A DNA stretch of 43,427 nt from Ferroacidibacillus organovorans (GTDB lineage Bacteria; Bacillota; Bacilli; Alicyclobacillales; SLC66), in NCBI RefSeq assembly GCF_001642725.1, contig NZ_LSUQ01000021.1, forward strand, positions 1-43,427, in the 5' to 3' direction. A program made the position numbers and the translations under genes. Shown here in pieces: positions 1 to 9,235 of this stretch. Each line of letters begins with the position of its first letter. The stretch's first letter is position 1. The notes beneath the pieces are model-generated. The model made no database searches. It was given only the letters and a program-made list of their open reading frames with translations, and was not told where the DNA came from.

Positions 1-129
1 CAGATTCAACGATTACTGTTCCTACCCTTCCTCCTACAGGGTATGGCTCAATTTGAGGCGCGTATAGATGATTGTCGCGTATCGTTTGCTGTGTCACGTA
101 GGAAACTTAGCCCAAAAGGCCACGATCCA

Positions 130-1641
130 TCAAGCGCGGTAGTCACTGCGCGTTCGCGCTACAGCCGACGTCCATCCCTGCCACAGCGCTTCGCGCGGCC
201 CGTGCTCCATGAGCGGACTAAACCTGCGCTCTGCGGCCCAGTGCTTTGCGATTTCTTCACGGGAGTCCCAGTAACCGACCGCCAAACCCGCCAGGTACGC
301 GGCGCCAAGCGCTGTAATCTCGCGAATGCGCGCACGCTCGACAGGCGCGCCAAGCAGATCTGCTTGAAACTGCATCAACAGGTTATTATCGGCCGCCCCC
401 CCATCCACGCGCAGCGTAGACAGCGCAAGACCTGCGTCCCGCTCCATCGCATCAAGCACATCCCGCGTCTGATACGCGAGGGATTCAAGCGTCGCACGCA
501 CGATGTGCGCTTGTGTCGTACCGCGCGTCAATCCGTAGATTGCCCCGCGCGCGTCCATATCCCAATACGGTGCGCCAAGCCCGACAAACGCTGGAACAAC
601 ATATACCCCTTCCGAACTCACGATCGACCTTGCAATCCGCTCCGAATCTGCGCTCGTCTCAAGGATCTTGAGCCCGTCGCGCAACCACTGAATCGCCGCC
701 CCCGCCATAAACACACTGCCTTCGAGCGCATACTCCACCCGCCCGCCGATCGACCACGCGACCGTCGTCAGCAACCCGTGCGCAGAGCGAATCCGCCGCT
801 CGCCCGTGTTCATCAACAAAAAACAGCCCGTCCCATAGGTGTTTTTGACCATGCCCGGCGCAAAGCACGCCTGTCCGAAAAGAGCAGCGTGCTGATCTCC
901 CGCCACCCCAGCAATTGGAACGACAGCGCCGCCCGTAATCGCCGCGTCAAGATTTCCGTATCGCTCACTTGACGAGCGGATCTCTGGCATCATGCAAGAG
1001 GGGATCGCCAAGAGCGAAAGCAGGTCATCGTCCCACGAGCCTGTCTCAAGGTTGTAAAGCATCGTGCGCGACGCGTTGGTGTGATCCGTCGCGTGCAGAT
1101 TCCCACCAGTCAAATGATAAATAAGCCACGTGTCCATCGTGCCAAACAGGATTTCTCCGCGTTCTGCCCGTTTCTGTCCATCAGGAATGGCGTCTAGCAA
1201 CCAGCGAATCTTGGTCGCCGAGAAATACGCGTCAACGACCAGCCCCGTTTTATCGCGCACCATCGCCTCATTTCCTGCTGCCCGCAATTGGTCGCAGATT
1301 TCAGAGGTCTGCCTGCTCTGCCAGACGATCGCGCGATGGAGCGGTCGGCCTGTCGAGCGTTCAAACAAGACGGTGGTCTCCCGCTGATTTGTGATTCCAA
1401 CACCCGCCAAGTCTGAATACGCGACGCCCGCCGACGCGAGCGCGTCCCTCATCACAGCGAGCACACCTTCCCAGATCTCGTCGGCGTCATGCTCCACCCA
1501 GCCTGGTTTTGGAAAGTACTGCGCAAACTCTTTCTTGGCCATCCCGCGAATCGTTCCACGCCGATCGAAGATCATGGCCCTGGTGCTCGTCGTTCCTTGA
1601 TCAATGGCGAGAATAAAAGATTCACACCGATCGCTCATCAT
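130..1641 (-). CDS. glpK: Glycerol kinase GlpK
   Basis: Cytoplasmic enzyme that phosphorylates glycerol to sn-glycerol 3-phosphate with ATP. FGGY-family hallmarks are visible: the N-terminal phosphate motif DQGTTSTR (about residues 14-21), the segment [20 protein letters not shown] of the second FGGY signature, and the adenosine-binding stretch [20 protein letters not shown] near the C terminus. The length of 503 residues from the chosen start fits the family. The frame is open upstream to 1713, but the ATG at 1641 overlaps the stop codon of the upstream membrane glycosyltransferase (ATGA) and has AAAGGGGCGGG in front, so translation is probably coupled. No glpF or glpD is seen in the window. 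Coupling glycerol kinase to a glycosyltransferase rather than to glpF/glpD is unusual. Confidence 0.95.
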   Translation of the reverse strand: MMSDRCESFILAIDQGTTSTRAMIFDRRGTIRGMAKKEFAQYFPKPGWVEHDADEIWEGVLAVMRDALASAGVAYSDLAGVGITNQRETTVLFERSTGRPLHRAIVWQSRQTSEICDQLRAAGNEAMVRDKTGLVVDAYFSATKIRWLLDAIPDGQKRAERGEILFGTMDTWLIYHLTGGNLHATDHTNASRTMLYNLETGSWDDDLLSLLAIPSCMMPEIRSSSERYGNLDAAITGGAVVPIAGVAGDQHAALFGQACFAPGMVKNTYGTGCFLLMNTGERRIRSAHGLLTTVAWSIGGRVEYALEGSVFMAGAAIQWLRDGLKILETSADSERIARSIVSSEGVYVVPAFVGLGAPYWDMDARGAIYGLTRGTTQAHIVRATLESLAYQTRDVLDAMERDAGLALSTLRVDGGAADNNLLMQFQADLLGAPVERARIREITALGAAYLAGLAVGYWDSREEIAKHWAAERRFSPLMEHGPREALWQGWTSAVARTRSDYRA

Positions 1642-2927
1642 TCGCCCGCCCCTTTTGAGCCCGTATTCTTGCGATGCATCATTCGGTGAAACCATTCGCC
1701 AACGCCTATCCATCCCGAACCTGCAAAAAGGGCGAACATCGGCATCATCGGATAGCGAAAGCGACTCCAGGCGGGAAATGCCAGAAAAATGACCGTGTCA
1801 TAAAAGAGATAGAGAATCACCATCTGCAAGGCGAACTTCGCAGCGGCAGAAAGGTTTCGCCTTACGAAAAATCCGATCAGAGCGAAAATCATAAAACCGT
1901 AGTAGGCATACGTGTCAAAGCGCCGCCAGTTCTCAATCACAGGAAAAGGAACATGCGGAAGCTGCGCCAAGAAGGTGTAATGCACGGCGTTTTGATCCGA
2001 CGCATACAAGTTCCTGATCTTATAAAGTCCATTCTCAAAAAAATTGAGCGGATGATGAAACAGGTAGCGAAAGAATGCGTTCATGCCAATCGCATTCTCC
2101 TTGATCTCATTTCCGTGCGCTGCGAGCAGCGGATTTTGTGCAGGATTCCACAGCCAATAAAAGCCTTTGTTCGCGTAGATTCCCTGCCAAAGGTTCACCC
2201 CGCCGTTTGTCGAAATAAGAATGAGATGATGCATCGCGATCCAGTTGCGCAAGGTGACTGGCAGGATTGCAAAGGCCATCCCCGCCAACACATAAATGAG
2301 CACGCGCGAGTAAAATCGCCACTGCACACGCCGCCAGATCACAGCGATTCCCCACGCCATAAACGGAAAAAGAAGTGGGATCGGACGCACGTCGCAGGCC
2401 ACGCCAAGCACCACACCCGCACTCCCATAAGCGACCCATGGTCTGCGCATGGCGCTCGCCGGGATCGTAAAGATCGCCAGGAAGATCATCAAGAGAATGG
2501 TGAACAATTCTTCCGAGCCAAGTACTGCATTCCACTGGATTTGACTTGGTAACGCGGTATACAATGCGGCAGCGGCGAGCGCGACGCCCTTGCGCGCAAA
2601 AATGCGAAACGCCAGCACATAGGTGAGCGCGACAATCCCGACGCTCAAAAGCGCATTCGTAATAAGTCCCACCCAAACGGTTTGCGGAAACACGCGATAG
2701 ATCAAAGACAAAAAGAACGGATACCCAATCGGCCAGTATGCGGTGTAGCCGCCCGTCGCACGCCGATACCCAAGCCCTTTTGCAAGGTCGACGGCGTGAT
2801 AAAAATACCAGGCAAAGTCCTCCGACTGCGGCGGGTGCATCCACGCCAAAAAACCGAAACGCAAAACCAGATTGAGCAAAAGAAGCCACAAGAGCCCGCC
2901 GTGATTCGCAATACCTCGGTTACGCAA
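1638..2927 (-). CDS. GT-C type membrane glycosyltransferase (PMT/ArnT-like)
   Basis: Polytopic membrane protein of about 429 residues with roughly ten hydrophobic segments. The first extracytoplasmic loop has an acidic pair in [20 protein letters not shown], followed by [16 protein letters not shown]; this layout is typical of GT39/GT83-like enzymes that transfer sugars from polyprenyl-phosphate donors. The acceptor cannot be read from sequence. The start is uncertain: TTG at 2927 is the longest form, but the nearest purine-rich site (GAGGGAAG) lies about 18 bases upstream, so the true start may differ. The 3' end overlaps glpK by four bases, which suggests cotranscription. The C terminus is short, basic and cytoplasmic. 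Confidence 0.75.
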   Translation of the reverse strand: MRNRGIANHGGLLWLLLLNLVLRFGFLAWMHPPQSEDFAWYFYHAVDLAKGLGYRRATGGYTAYWPIGYPFFLSLIYRVFPQTVWVGLITNALLSVGIVALTYVLAFRIFARKGVALAAAALYTALPSQIQWNAVLGSEELFTILLMIFLAIFTIPASAMRRPWVAYGSAGVVLGVACDVRPIPLLFPFMAWGIAVIWRRVQWRFYSRVLIYVLAGMAFAILPVTLRNWIAMHHLILISTNGGVNLWQGIYANKGFYWLWNPAQNPLLAAHGNEIKENAIGMNAFFRYLFHHPLNFFENGLYKIRNLYASDQNAVHYTFLAQLPHVPFPVIENWRRFDTYAYYGFMIFALIGFFVRRNLSAAAKFALQMVILYLFYDTVIFLAFPAWSRFRYPMMPMFALFAGSGWIGVGEWFHRMMHRKNTGSKGAGE

Positions 2928-3094
2928 AAATAGTAAAACGGATCTTCCCTCACTTCAGCCAACAAATTGAATCAACCCATAGAATCTGCAAATCAAACAC
3001 TGCCATAACCCAAGTATCCACGTTTTGCGTCCGTCTTTCAATTCACGTTTTGCAGAAATACGATGCTGCCTGAATCATCTGTTCTGAAATCGTT

Positions 3095-3123
3095 TTGGAT
3101 GCGCGATCCAAGTGCGCTACAAT
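3095..3123 (+). promoter_or_regulatory. Candidate sigma-A promoter for gnd
   Basis: TTGGAT (3095-3100) and TACAAT (3118-3123) are separated by exactly 17 bases, about 50 bases upstream of the gnd start. Both boxes are close to the TTGACA/TATAAT consensus. Confidence 0.6.
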
Positions 3124-3173
3124 AGCCTCATCGTACAGATGGACAGGCTGGCATGAAACAGGAGGATACCCAC

Positions 3174-4076
3174 GTGATCATTGGACTTATAGGACTCGGA
3201 AAAATGGGGTTTGCGCTCGGCGAACAAATGTTGGAAAAGGGGCACACCGTTCTCGCGACCGATGTGAGTGAGGCGTCGCGCGCCAGTTTTGAAGAAGTTG
3301 GCGGCAAAACGGTGCGCACTTCAGCCGAATTGGTCTCTTCGCTTCAGACTCCGCGCGTCGTATGGTTGATGGTTCCCCAAGGCAAGATCGTGGATCAAGT
3401 TTTGTCCGAAATGCTCCCTCGGCTCGACGCAGGTGACATTGTCATCGAGGCGGGAAACTCGCAGTACAAAGACAGCATGCGCCGCGCAAAAGAGGCCAGC
3501 GATCACGGGATCGCCTATCTCGATGTCGGCACATCCGGCGGCGTGGAGGGCGCACGCCACGGTGCGTGCTACATGATCGGCGGAGAAAAAGAAGCATTCC
3601 TGCGCGCGGAAGAACTCTTTTCAAGCACTGCCGTGAAGGGCGGCTATGCCTATGTCGGTCCATCCGGCAGCGGACACTACGCAAAAATGGTGCACAACGG
3701 CATCGAATACGGCATGATGGCCGCGATCGGCGAAGGGTTTGAGATCTTGCAAAAGAGCCCCTTTCCCTATGAATTAGGGGACGTGGCAAACGTGTTTACA
3801 AACGGCTCGGTCATCCGCGGGTGGCTGATGGACCTGACGGCGCGCGCCCTCGAAAAAGACCCGAACCTCACCTCCATTCGCGGTGTCATGCACTCTTCCG
3901 GCGAGGGCAAGTGGACACTCGAAGAAGCGCTTGACCTGCAGGTGGCATCGCCCGTGATCGCGCTGTCCCTGATGATGCGCTATCGCTCGCAAGAAACAGA
4001 TACCTTCACAGGCAAAGTAGTCGCGGCGCTGCGCAATGAGTTTGGCGGCCACGCCGTTGAAAAAGCGGGCGAGTAA
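3174..4076 (+). CDS. gnd: 6-phosphogluconate dehydrogenase, decarboxylating (short type)
   Basis: Converts 6-phosphogluconate to ribulose 5-phosphate and CO2 with reduction of NAD(P)+. The N terminus carries the Rossmann motif GLIGLGKMG. IEAGNSQYKDSMRR and DVGTSGGVEGARHG are the substrate-binding stretches, and GHYAKMVHNGIEYGMM contains the catalytic Lys and the HNGIEY motif. The protein is about 300 residues, the length of the short bacterial GndA/YqeC-type enzymes rather than the 470-residue dimeric type. I chose GTG 3174 because AGGAGG at 3160-3165 lies eight bases upstream; the in-frame ATG at 3153 precedes that site and has none of its own. The gene faces zwf (minus strand), so both oxidative pentose-phosphate NAD(P)H-producing enzymes are close together but not in one operon. 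Confidence 0.95.
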   Translation: MIIGLIGLGKMGFALGEQMLEKGHTVLATDVSEASRASFEEVGGKTVRTSAELVSSLQTPRVVWLMVPQGKIVDQVLSEMLPRLDAGDIVIEAGNSQYKDSMRRAKEASDHGIAYLDVGTSGGVEGARHGACYMIGGEKEAFLRAEELFSSTAVKGGYAYVGPSGSGHYAKMVHNGIEYGMMAAIGEGFEILQKSPFPYELGDVANVFTNGSVIRGWLMDLTARALEKDPNLTSIRGVMHSSGEGKWTLEEALDLQVASPVIALSLMMRYRSQETDTFTGKVVAALRNEFGGHAVEKAGE

Positions 4077-4091
4077 CCTCGCCAAAAAAAG

Positions 4092-4131
4092 GCCCCGCAT
4101 GGACGCAAGTTCACGTCCATGCGGGGCTTTT
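4092..4131. terminator. Bidirectional intrinsic terminator between gnd and the cyclase gene
   Basis: A perfect 14-bp inverted repeat (4092-4105 with 4114-4127, 8-base loop) is followed by TTTT on the plus strand and preceded by an A-tract at 4084-4090, so it can stop transcripts from both converging genes. Confidence 0.9.
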
Positions 4132-4145
4132 CTTACACCTGCGTG

Positions 4146-4790
4146 TTACGCACCCTCGCCTGCTGGCGCAGACAAGTCAAACAGTAACACGCGCGCCGGC
4201 GCCGCGTCGACGCCTTTTAAGCGAAGCGGTGCGCATACCATCAAGTAGTGGGCGGGAGGCACGGCGCCCAAGCGTAACCCTTCAAGAATCACTACGTTCG
4301 CTGAAAAGAGCGCCTTGTGCGTCGGATGCCCATCCTGGCTTCGCTCAATGCCGAGCGCATCAATGCCGACACCCGCGATGCCAATCTCCGCGAGAAACCT
4401 TGCACCGCTTTCCTTAAGAAAGACAAACCCCGGATCAAAACCTTCACGCGCTGAGTTGCGCGTCTGAAAAAGCAGGAATTCGCCCGCCTGTATCGTAAAT
4501 GGCTCAAGGTCTTCACGCGCAATCGCGTCTTCTACATGCGTGAGATTGAGCACGCGGCACGTCGTCACAAGGCGCTCCAAACCGATCGCCTCAATCGGCG
4601 CACCGCCTTCAACCATGTGCAGTGGCGCATCGACATGCGTGCCGGTATGCACGTCAAGAGACACGCGCGTCTCTTGAAAGCCATGCGTGGAAAACGCGGC
4701 CGTTTGCGCAAAGCTCGGCCGCTTCTCTTCCTTGTCCTTGTAGACCGCCATCTCTGTGACGATGTCCATGGATACGTCATAAAACCTCAC
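4146..4790 (-). CDS. Cyclase family protein (kynurenine formamidase-like hydrolase)
   Basis: Member of the metal-dependent cyclase/arylformamidase family (Pfam Cyclase). The hallmark HTGTHVDAPLHM lies at about residues 48-59 and supplies metal-binding His and Asp residues, and GVGIDALGIERSQDGHPTHK matches the second conserved region. At 214 residues it has normal family length. The substrate is unknown; relatives hydrolyse N-formylkynurenine, isatin or related amides. Start GTG 4790 is well supported: GGAGGTG sits five bases upstream inside the end of zwf, and the zwf stop overlaps it (GTGA). The tight coupling to zwf is not explained by known pathways. Confidence 0.85.
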   Translation of the reverse strand: MRFYDVSMDIVTEMAVYKDKEEKRPSFAQTAAFSTHGFQETRVSLDVHTGTHVDAPLHMVEGGAPIEAIGLERLVTTCRVLNLTHVEDAIAREDLEPFTIQAGEFLLFQTRNSAREGFDPGFVFLKESGARFLAEIGIAGVGIDALGIERSQDGHPTHKALFSANVVILEGLRLGAVPPAHYLMVCAPLRLKGVDAAPARVLLFDLSAPAGEGA

Positions 4791-6367
4791 GGTGCCACCT
4801 CCAGCGTGCGCGCCTGCTGGCGCAAGAGTTCATCTTCGACCGACGATGTGTCTTTCCCATAAACTGGCCACCAGCGATAGCCATCCTTTTCAACCAGCGC
4901 GTTTGCCAAATCCGGCCCCCACGTTCCCGCCTCATACGTTTCAAGTGGCGCAGCGCCCTCGCGAAACGCCTCGGCAATCGGATCGACAAACTTCCAGGCG
5001 AGCGACACCTCATCCCAGCGCGTAAAGAACGTCGAGTCGCCGCGCATCGCGTCATACAACAAGCGTTCGTACGCCTCTGGCGCGTTGTCCGCATCCTGGC
5101 TGAACTCCATCGCAATCGGGACGACTGACCCTTCTGTCCCCGGTTTTTTCGCGTTGAGCTGCATGTACATGCCTTCCGCCGGATTGACGCGAATCACGAG
5201 CAGGTTTGGCCCCAGTTGACCGTCGCGATTGAAGTACAGATCGCGCGGCATATCACGAAATTGAATGACAATCTCTGTGGACTTGAGCGCCATTCGCTTT
5301 CCTGTGCGCAGATAAAAGGGAACGCCTGCCCAGCGGAAATTATCGATAAAAAGGCGCGCCGCGACAAACGTCTCCGTCTGCGATGCTGCATTAACGCCGT
5401 GTTCTTGGCGATACCCAGGCAGTGTCTGCCCTTCTGCGCTTTTCACTCCCGCCGTGTACTGGCCGCGCACCACATTCTCTTTCACATCGTGTGGCCCATA
5501 GCGGCGCAGCGAGCGCAGCACCTTTACCTTTTCGTCGCGGATCGCCTCCGTTTTCAGACGACTGGGCGGCTCCATCGCAATCATCATGACCATTTGCAAC
5601 ATATGGTTTTGCACCATGTCCCGCAGCGCCCCGGAGCCTTCGTAATACGAGGCGCGATCTTCCACGCCCACCGTTTCGCTGGATGTGATCTGAACGTTTG
5701 CAATGGATCGATTGTTCCAGAGCGGCTCGAACATCGAGTTTGCAAAGCGGATGACCTCGATGTTTTGCACCATCTCCTTGCCAAGATAGTGATCGATCCG
5801 ATAGATGTCCTCCTCTGCAAACGCCTGGCGCAACTGTTCATTGAGCGCCTGCGCCGTCTCAAAATCGCGACCAAACGGCTTCTCAATGATCAGTCGGCAA
5901 AATCCGGGCGACTGAGACAGTCCACACGCCGCGATGGAGAGTGCGACATCCCCGAAAAACTCAGGGGCCATCGCCAAGTAAAACAAGCGATTCGGTGTGC
6001 GTCCGTCGCGCTCCAACTCCCGCACGCGCTCGTGCAGCGTGGTGTAGTCAACTTTTCGGTCAGCGTGCACAGCCTGATAGTGCAGGCGCTTGGCGAAAGC
6101 AGGGAAACCAACGAGATCCTGCTCGCTAAGCTTTCCGTACGTTAGCAGCGCCTGTCTTACCTCGCTGACAAACGCTTCGTCCGAAAGCGCGCGCCGCGCG
6201 GTGCCGACGATGCTTACGCGCTCAGGGAGCATGTCTCGCATGTACATGTGATAGAGGGCTGGATAGAGTTTTCGCCGCGCGAGATCGCCCGTTGCGCCAA
6301 AGAGGACGAGTGTATGTTCTGGAGCCAAACCTTCGATTGTATGAATTTCATTCATCTCGTTTACCAA
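4787..6367 (-). CDS. zwf: Glucose-6-phosphate 1-dehydrogenase
   Basis: Oxidises glucose 6-phosphate to 6-phosphogluconolactone with NADP+ in the oxidative pentose phosphate pathway. The dinucleotide-binding motif GATGDLARRKLYPAL begins near residue 24, and the substrate-binding/catalytic signature RIDHYLGKEMVQNI lies near residues 190-205; EKPFGRD and ITSSETVGVEDRA are also conserved. At 526 residues it is slightly longer than the usual 490-510. The start is probably TTG 6367, with AAAGGGAG six bases away; the ATG four codons later is too far from that site. It overlaps the downstream cyclase gene by four bases. No 6-phosphogluconolactonase gene is visible nearby. Confidence 0.95.
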   Translation of the reverse strand: MVNEMNEIHTIEGLAPEHTLVLFGATGDLARRKLYPALYHMYMRDMLPERVSIVGTARRALSDEAFVSEVRQALLTYGKLSEQDLVGFPAFAKRLHYQAVHADRKVDYTTLHERVRELERDGRTPNRLFYLAMAPEFFGDVALSIAACGLSQSPGFCRLIIEKPFGRDFETAQALNEQLRQAFAEEDIYRIDHYLGKEMVQNIEVIRFANSMFEPLWNNRSIANVQITSSETVGVEDRASYYEGSGALRDMVQNHMLQMVMMIAMEPPSRLKTEAIRDEKVKVLRSLRRYGPHDVKENVVRGQYTAGVKSAEGQTLPGYRQEHGVNAASQTETFVAARLFIDNFRWAGVPFYLRTGKRMALKSTEIVIQFRDMPRDLYFNRDGQLGPNLLVIRVNPAEGMYMQLNAKKPGTEGSVVPIAMEFSQDADNAPEAYERLLYDAMRGDSTFFTRWDEVSLAWKFVDPIAEAFREGAAPLETYEAGTWGPDLANALVEKDGYRWWPVYGKDTSSVEDELLRQQARTLEVAP

Positions 6368-6387
6368 GAGAATCTCCCTTTGCTCTC

Positions 6388-6409
6388 ATTCGCGATGTGA
6401 ATCGCGAAT
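6388..6409. promoter_or_regulatory. 9-bp palindrome upstream of zwf
   Basis: ATTCGCGAT (6388-6396) and ATCGCGAAT (6401-6409) form a perfect inverted repeat with a 4-base spacer, about 20 bases upstream of the zwf start. It lies where an operator or a short leader hairpin would act. No known regulator is assigned. Confidence 0.35.
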
Positions 6410-6486
6410 CATTGGACTGCGATTAACCATCAGGGGAAGTTGAAGACTTCACCTACCAGCTGATAAGTCTCATTGTAGACTTTTCT

Positions 6487-7662
6487 TTATCTCGACGCGA
6501 ACGAGGCAAACGCATTCGCCACCGTCTCCACGTCTTCACGCGTATGATCTGCGGTTACCGTCAGACGAATGCGCGATGTGCCTTCAGGGACGCTTGGCGG
6601 CCGGATTGCCGGCGCAAAAACACCCATTTGATCCAGGTGCGCGCTGAGCGCAAGCGCCGCACCAGCGTCCCCGATGCGAACAGGGATAATCGGCGTAATC
6701 CCTTGCGATGCCGCAAACCCACGCGCTTGCAGCGCCATTCGCAATTCGCGTGCACGACTGTGCATACGCTCTCGGCGCTCTGATTCATCTGCCGCAATGT
6801 GCAGCGCGGCGTGCGCACCCGCGATCACTGCAGGACTGAGCGCGGTCGAAAACATAAACGGTCGCGCCGCCTGACGAAGCCATGCGATAAGCGTCTGCGC
6901 ACCCGCCACATAACCGCCCTCACTGCCCAATGCCTTCGAGAGTGTCCCCACATGCAAGTCAATCTCGTGTGCGGCCATGCCAAAATGCGCGGCCGTCCCT
7001 TCACCGCGCGGACCGAGCACACCTGTCGCATGTGCGTCATCAACGATCAAAAGTGCATTCCACGCACGTTTTAGGCGCACCAAATCTGCAAGCGGCGCGA
7101 GATCCCCATCCATCGAGAAGACACCGTCCGTGACAATGATGCGAAGACCAGAAACAGGCGTCACCCGCAACTTCTCCTCAAGATCGCTCACATCACCGTG
7201 TCTGTACACGACCACACGCGCCCGACTCATGCGACACCCGTCAATCAGACTTGCGTGGTTCAGTTCATCTGAAAATAGGACATCCCCTTCGCGCGCAAAC
7301 GTCGTCATGACAGCCAAATTCGCCATGTAGCCTGTATTGAAAAGAAGCGCCGCATCCGTGCCGCGATGTTTTGCGAGCGCAATTTCCAGTTGCTCGTGAA
7401 GCGCGCTGTGTCCTGTCGTCATGCGCGAACCGGTCGAGCCAAGCCCATGCGTCTCAAGCGCGCCCTGCGCCGCCGCGCGGACGCGCGGATGATGCGCCAG
7501 CCCCAAATAATTGTTGGACGCGCAAAGCAGGACGACCCGGTCATCGCGCAGTGCGGTGCGCCCATCCAGCACGCGAAGCGCGCGCAACGCACGCGTCCGT
7601 CCCGCTTGCTCGATGGTTTCTAAAACGGTTACTGCACGCTCTGTCCAAGCGCTGGCGCTCAT
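6487..7662 (-). CDS. bioF: Alpha-oxoamine synthase: 8-amino-7-oxononanoate synthase-like (BioF/Kbl)
   Basis: PLP enzyme of the alpha-oxoamine synthase family that condenses an amino acid with an acyl-CoA. Visible are LLCASNNYLGLAHHPRV, GSTGSRMTTGHSALHEQLE, the cofactor Asp/His in VDDAHATGVLGPRGEG, and the Schiff-base lysine in GTLSKALGSEGGYVAG. The overall pattern favours BioF, which makes 8-amino-7-oxononanoate from pimeloyl-CoA/ACP and L-alanine. Glycine C-acetyltransferase (Kbl) cannot be excluded, since no other biotin or threonine gene is in the window. ATG 7662 is preferred because AAAGGGA lies about nine bases upstream; the frame stays open to a GTG at 7686. The gap to zwf is 119 bases. 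Confidence 0.85.
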   Translation of the reverse strand: MSASAWTERAVTVLETIEQAGRTRALRALRVLDGRTALRDDRVVLLCASNNYLGLAHHPRVRAAAQGALETHGLGSTGSRMTTGHSALHEQLEIALAKHRGTDAALLFNTGYMANLAVMTTFAREGDVLFSDELNHASLIDGCRMSRARVVVYRHGDVSDLEEKLRVTPVSGLRIIVTDGVFSMDGDLAPLADLVRLKRAWNALLIVDDAHATGVLGPRGEGTAAHFGMAAHEIDLHVGTLSKALGSEGGYVAGAQTLIAWLRQAARPFMFSTALSPAVIAGAHAALHIAADESERRERMHSRARELRMALQARGFAASQGITPIIPVRIGDAGAALALSAHLDQMGVFAPAIRPPSVPEGTSRIRLTVTADHTREDVETVANAFASFASR

Positions 7663-7692
7663 TCTGTCAATCCCTTTCTTTAACACAGAAGC

Positions 7693-8139
7693 TCAAATTC
7701 TCTTGGCGGTGTAGAGCGCTCCAAAAAACACTGCAAGCACCGCAATGTACGCAAACGACATCCACATCGAGTAGACGTTTGCGCCGTGGGAGATGAGAAA
7801 CATCACGCCGTTGTATCCAGCAAAAAGCAAGATCAATAGTCCTGCGGTGTATGCGCTACGCCAAACCATGCCTTTCATGAAAAAAGCGCGCACGGCGCCG
7901 GCACACGTGATCAAAACAAGCAGAACACCAGTACCCGCGTGCGCCGCGAGAATTGGCGGACTGTGAGCGAGCGACCAGTTGAGCGTGACCCAAAGCCCAC
8001 TCCACGTGCGCGCAGGCGAGATCACAGCATACGGAATCGTCACATAGAGATTGGCGATAATCCCAAAAATGTACTGCAGGGTCAGCAAAAAGAGCACGAA
8101 CCACGTGAGCTTATTCAATCCACCCGTTTTTCCGCGCAT
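7693..8139 (-). CDS. Four-helix membrane protein of unknown function
   Basis: About 148 residues from ATG 8139 (GAGGGCGGG upstream; a GTG at 8169 would add ten residues). Four hydrophobic segments are clear: residues near 10-30, 52-80, 88-110 and 118-140 of the short form. Small loops carry His residues (AHSPPILAAHAGTG and LISHGANVY) that could face the same membrane side. I do not recognise the family. It follows the Met-rich exported protein by 19 bases on the same strand, so the two are probably cotranscribed and may work together at the membrane, for example in metal handling or electron transfer. That role is inference. Confidence 0.65.
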   Translation of the reverse strand: MRGKTGGLNKLTWFVLFLLTLQYIFGIIANLYVTIPYAVISPARTWSGLWVTLNWSLAHSPPILAAHAGTGVLLVLITCAGAVRAFFMKGMVWRSAYTAGLLILLFAGYNGVMFLISHGANVYSMWMSFAYIAVLAVFFGALYTAKRI

Positions 8140-8158
8140 AAAATCCCGCCCTCTGTCC

Positions 8159-9094
8159 TTACATGCCACTCATGTTACTCATTCCATTCATACTTCCTGA
8201 CGAGGCTTTCCCAGAAATCATCGCTTTCGTGATGAGCACGCCGCGAAATACGATCTTTTCTTTCCCGATCTGCACGTTCACCGTATAGCTTCCTGGTTTG
8301 ACTGCGACCGCATTCCCATAGTGATAGTCAGGGATTCCTGTCTTTGAACTGTACATTGGCACGCTTTGCACAATCGTCTTCATGCCTGTCTTCTCCGAGA
8401 TCAGTTCAATCTTTGGCATTAACCCCAACTCAACCGCACCCGTCTGTCGCGAGAACACGTGCACTTCGAGGTGCATATTCACCTTCTGCCCGTGATCGGT
8501 CATCGCCATGGCGGGCATCATGCCGCCTGTTTGCACCATGATATCACCCGTCAAGCCGTGCTTTGCTTGCGCTGCCGTGATCATCGAACCAAGCGGGCCA
8601 ATCTGTAGACTGACAATCGACGTGGCCGTCTCTTTCTGTTGCTCAGCCGTTCCTTTTGCAATCGGGCCAAGATCTGCCATCGCGATCATCTTTTCCCGCC
8701 CGCCTACATCCTCGGAAACCTTGAAGCACCAACCCGTCTCCGGAATAAAGTCAACCTTTGGTACCGTTGTTTCACTCACCCACTGACCATTTTGCCAGAC
8801 AGGTTTGGCAAGAAGAAATCCCGGTATCGAAGGACCCGCTCCATACGTGCCAAAAGAAAGGGCGTCCATTACGCGAGCACGTCGGCTGACGCCTGCCAAC
8901 GTCACATTCACACGCATGCCGCCGTGTGGCAAAATGGCCATTTGTACCTTCCCGGATACATTCGTGTGAGCAGATGGCATAAGCATCACCGTCTTTTGTT
9001 TTAAACCGAGCGCTTGTTCAGCGGCGAATGACGGCGAAGAGAGCGGCACGGTAAGCGCGAGAAGAAGTGCAACGCGAGAGACCCAAGGTTTCAT
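8159..9094 (-). CDS. Exported Met-rich protein, possible metal-binding (P19/Tp34-like C-terminal half)
   Basis: 311 residues with a Sec signal peptide (residues 1-24, hydrophobic VALLLALTVPL, likely cleavage after SFA). The protein is rich in Met (about 23) with clusters such as GGMMPAMAM and a tail SSGSMNGMSNMSGM, and has His residues in MHLEVHV and DYHYGNA. The segment around 205-285, with HLEVHVFSRQTGAVE and DYHYGNAVAVKPGSYTVNV, resembles the P19/Tp34 periplasmic iron/copper-binding fold, but I could not confirm this. Met/His-rich exported proteins often bind Cu(I) or other soft metals. The start ATG 9094 has only a weak upstream site (AAAGTGGGA). It is followed by the four-helix membrane protein. 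Confidence 0.7.
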   Translation of the reverse strand: MKPWVSRVALLLALTVPLSSPSFAAEQALGLKQKTVMLMPSAHTNVSGKVQMAILPHGGMRVNVTLAGVSRRARVMDALSFGTYGAGPSIPGFLLAKPVWQNGQWVSETTVPKVDFIPETGWCFKVSEDVGGREKMIAMADLGPIAKGTAEQQKETATSIVSLQIGPLGSMITAAQAKHGLTGDIMVQTGGMMPAMAMTDHGQKVNMHLEVHVFSRQTGAVELGLMPKIELISEKTGMKTIVQSVPMYSSKTGIPDYHYGNAVAVKPGSYTVNVQIGKEKIVFRGVLITKAMISGKASSGSMNGMSNMSGM

Positions 9095-9169
9095 CTAGTA
9101 ATCCCACTTTCTGTCGGTCACGAGAGTATGTAAAAAGTTGGCTTTAGTCTAGCACACCGCGCCCACAGA

Positions 9170-9197
9170 AAAAAGGAAGAGTTTCCTCTTCCTTTTT
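9170..9197 (-). terminator. Intrinsic terminator after the aldo/keto reductase gene
   Basis: A 12-bp perfect stem, AAAAAGGAAGAG (9170-9181) with CTCTTCCTTTTT (9186-9197) around a 4-base loop. Read on the minus strand it ends in a T-run, matching the end of the upstream reductase gene. Confidence 0.85.
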
Positions 9198-9235
9198 AAA
9201 ACAGAAAATAAAAAAACATAGCGCCTCAGGGAGGA

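Noticed and set aside
43-972. Long plus-strand open frame opposite glpK
   Set aside because: It is antisense to a well-conserved gene, has no binding site or family, and is rich in Arg/His/Pro as expected of a shadow frame.
6464-6481. Inverted repeat AAGTCT/AGACTT after bioF as its terminator
   Set aside because: The T-rich side lies on the plus strand, the wrong direction for the minus-strand gene, and the stem is only six pairs.
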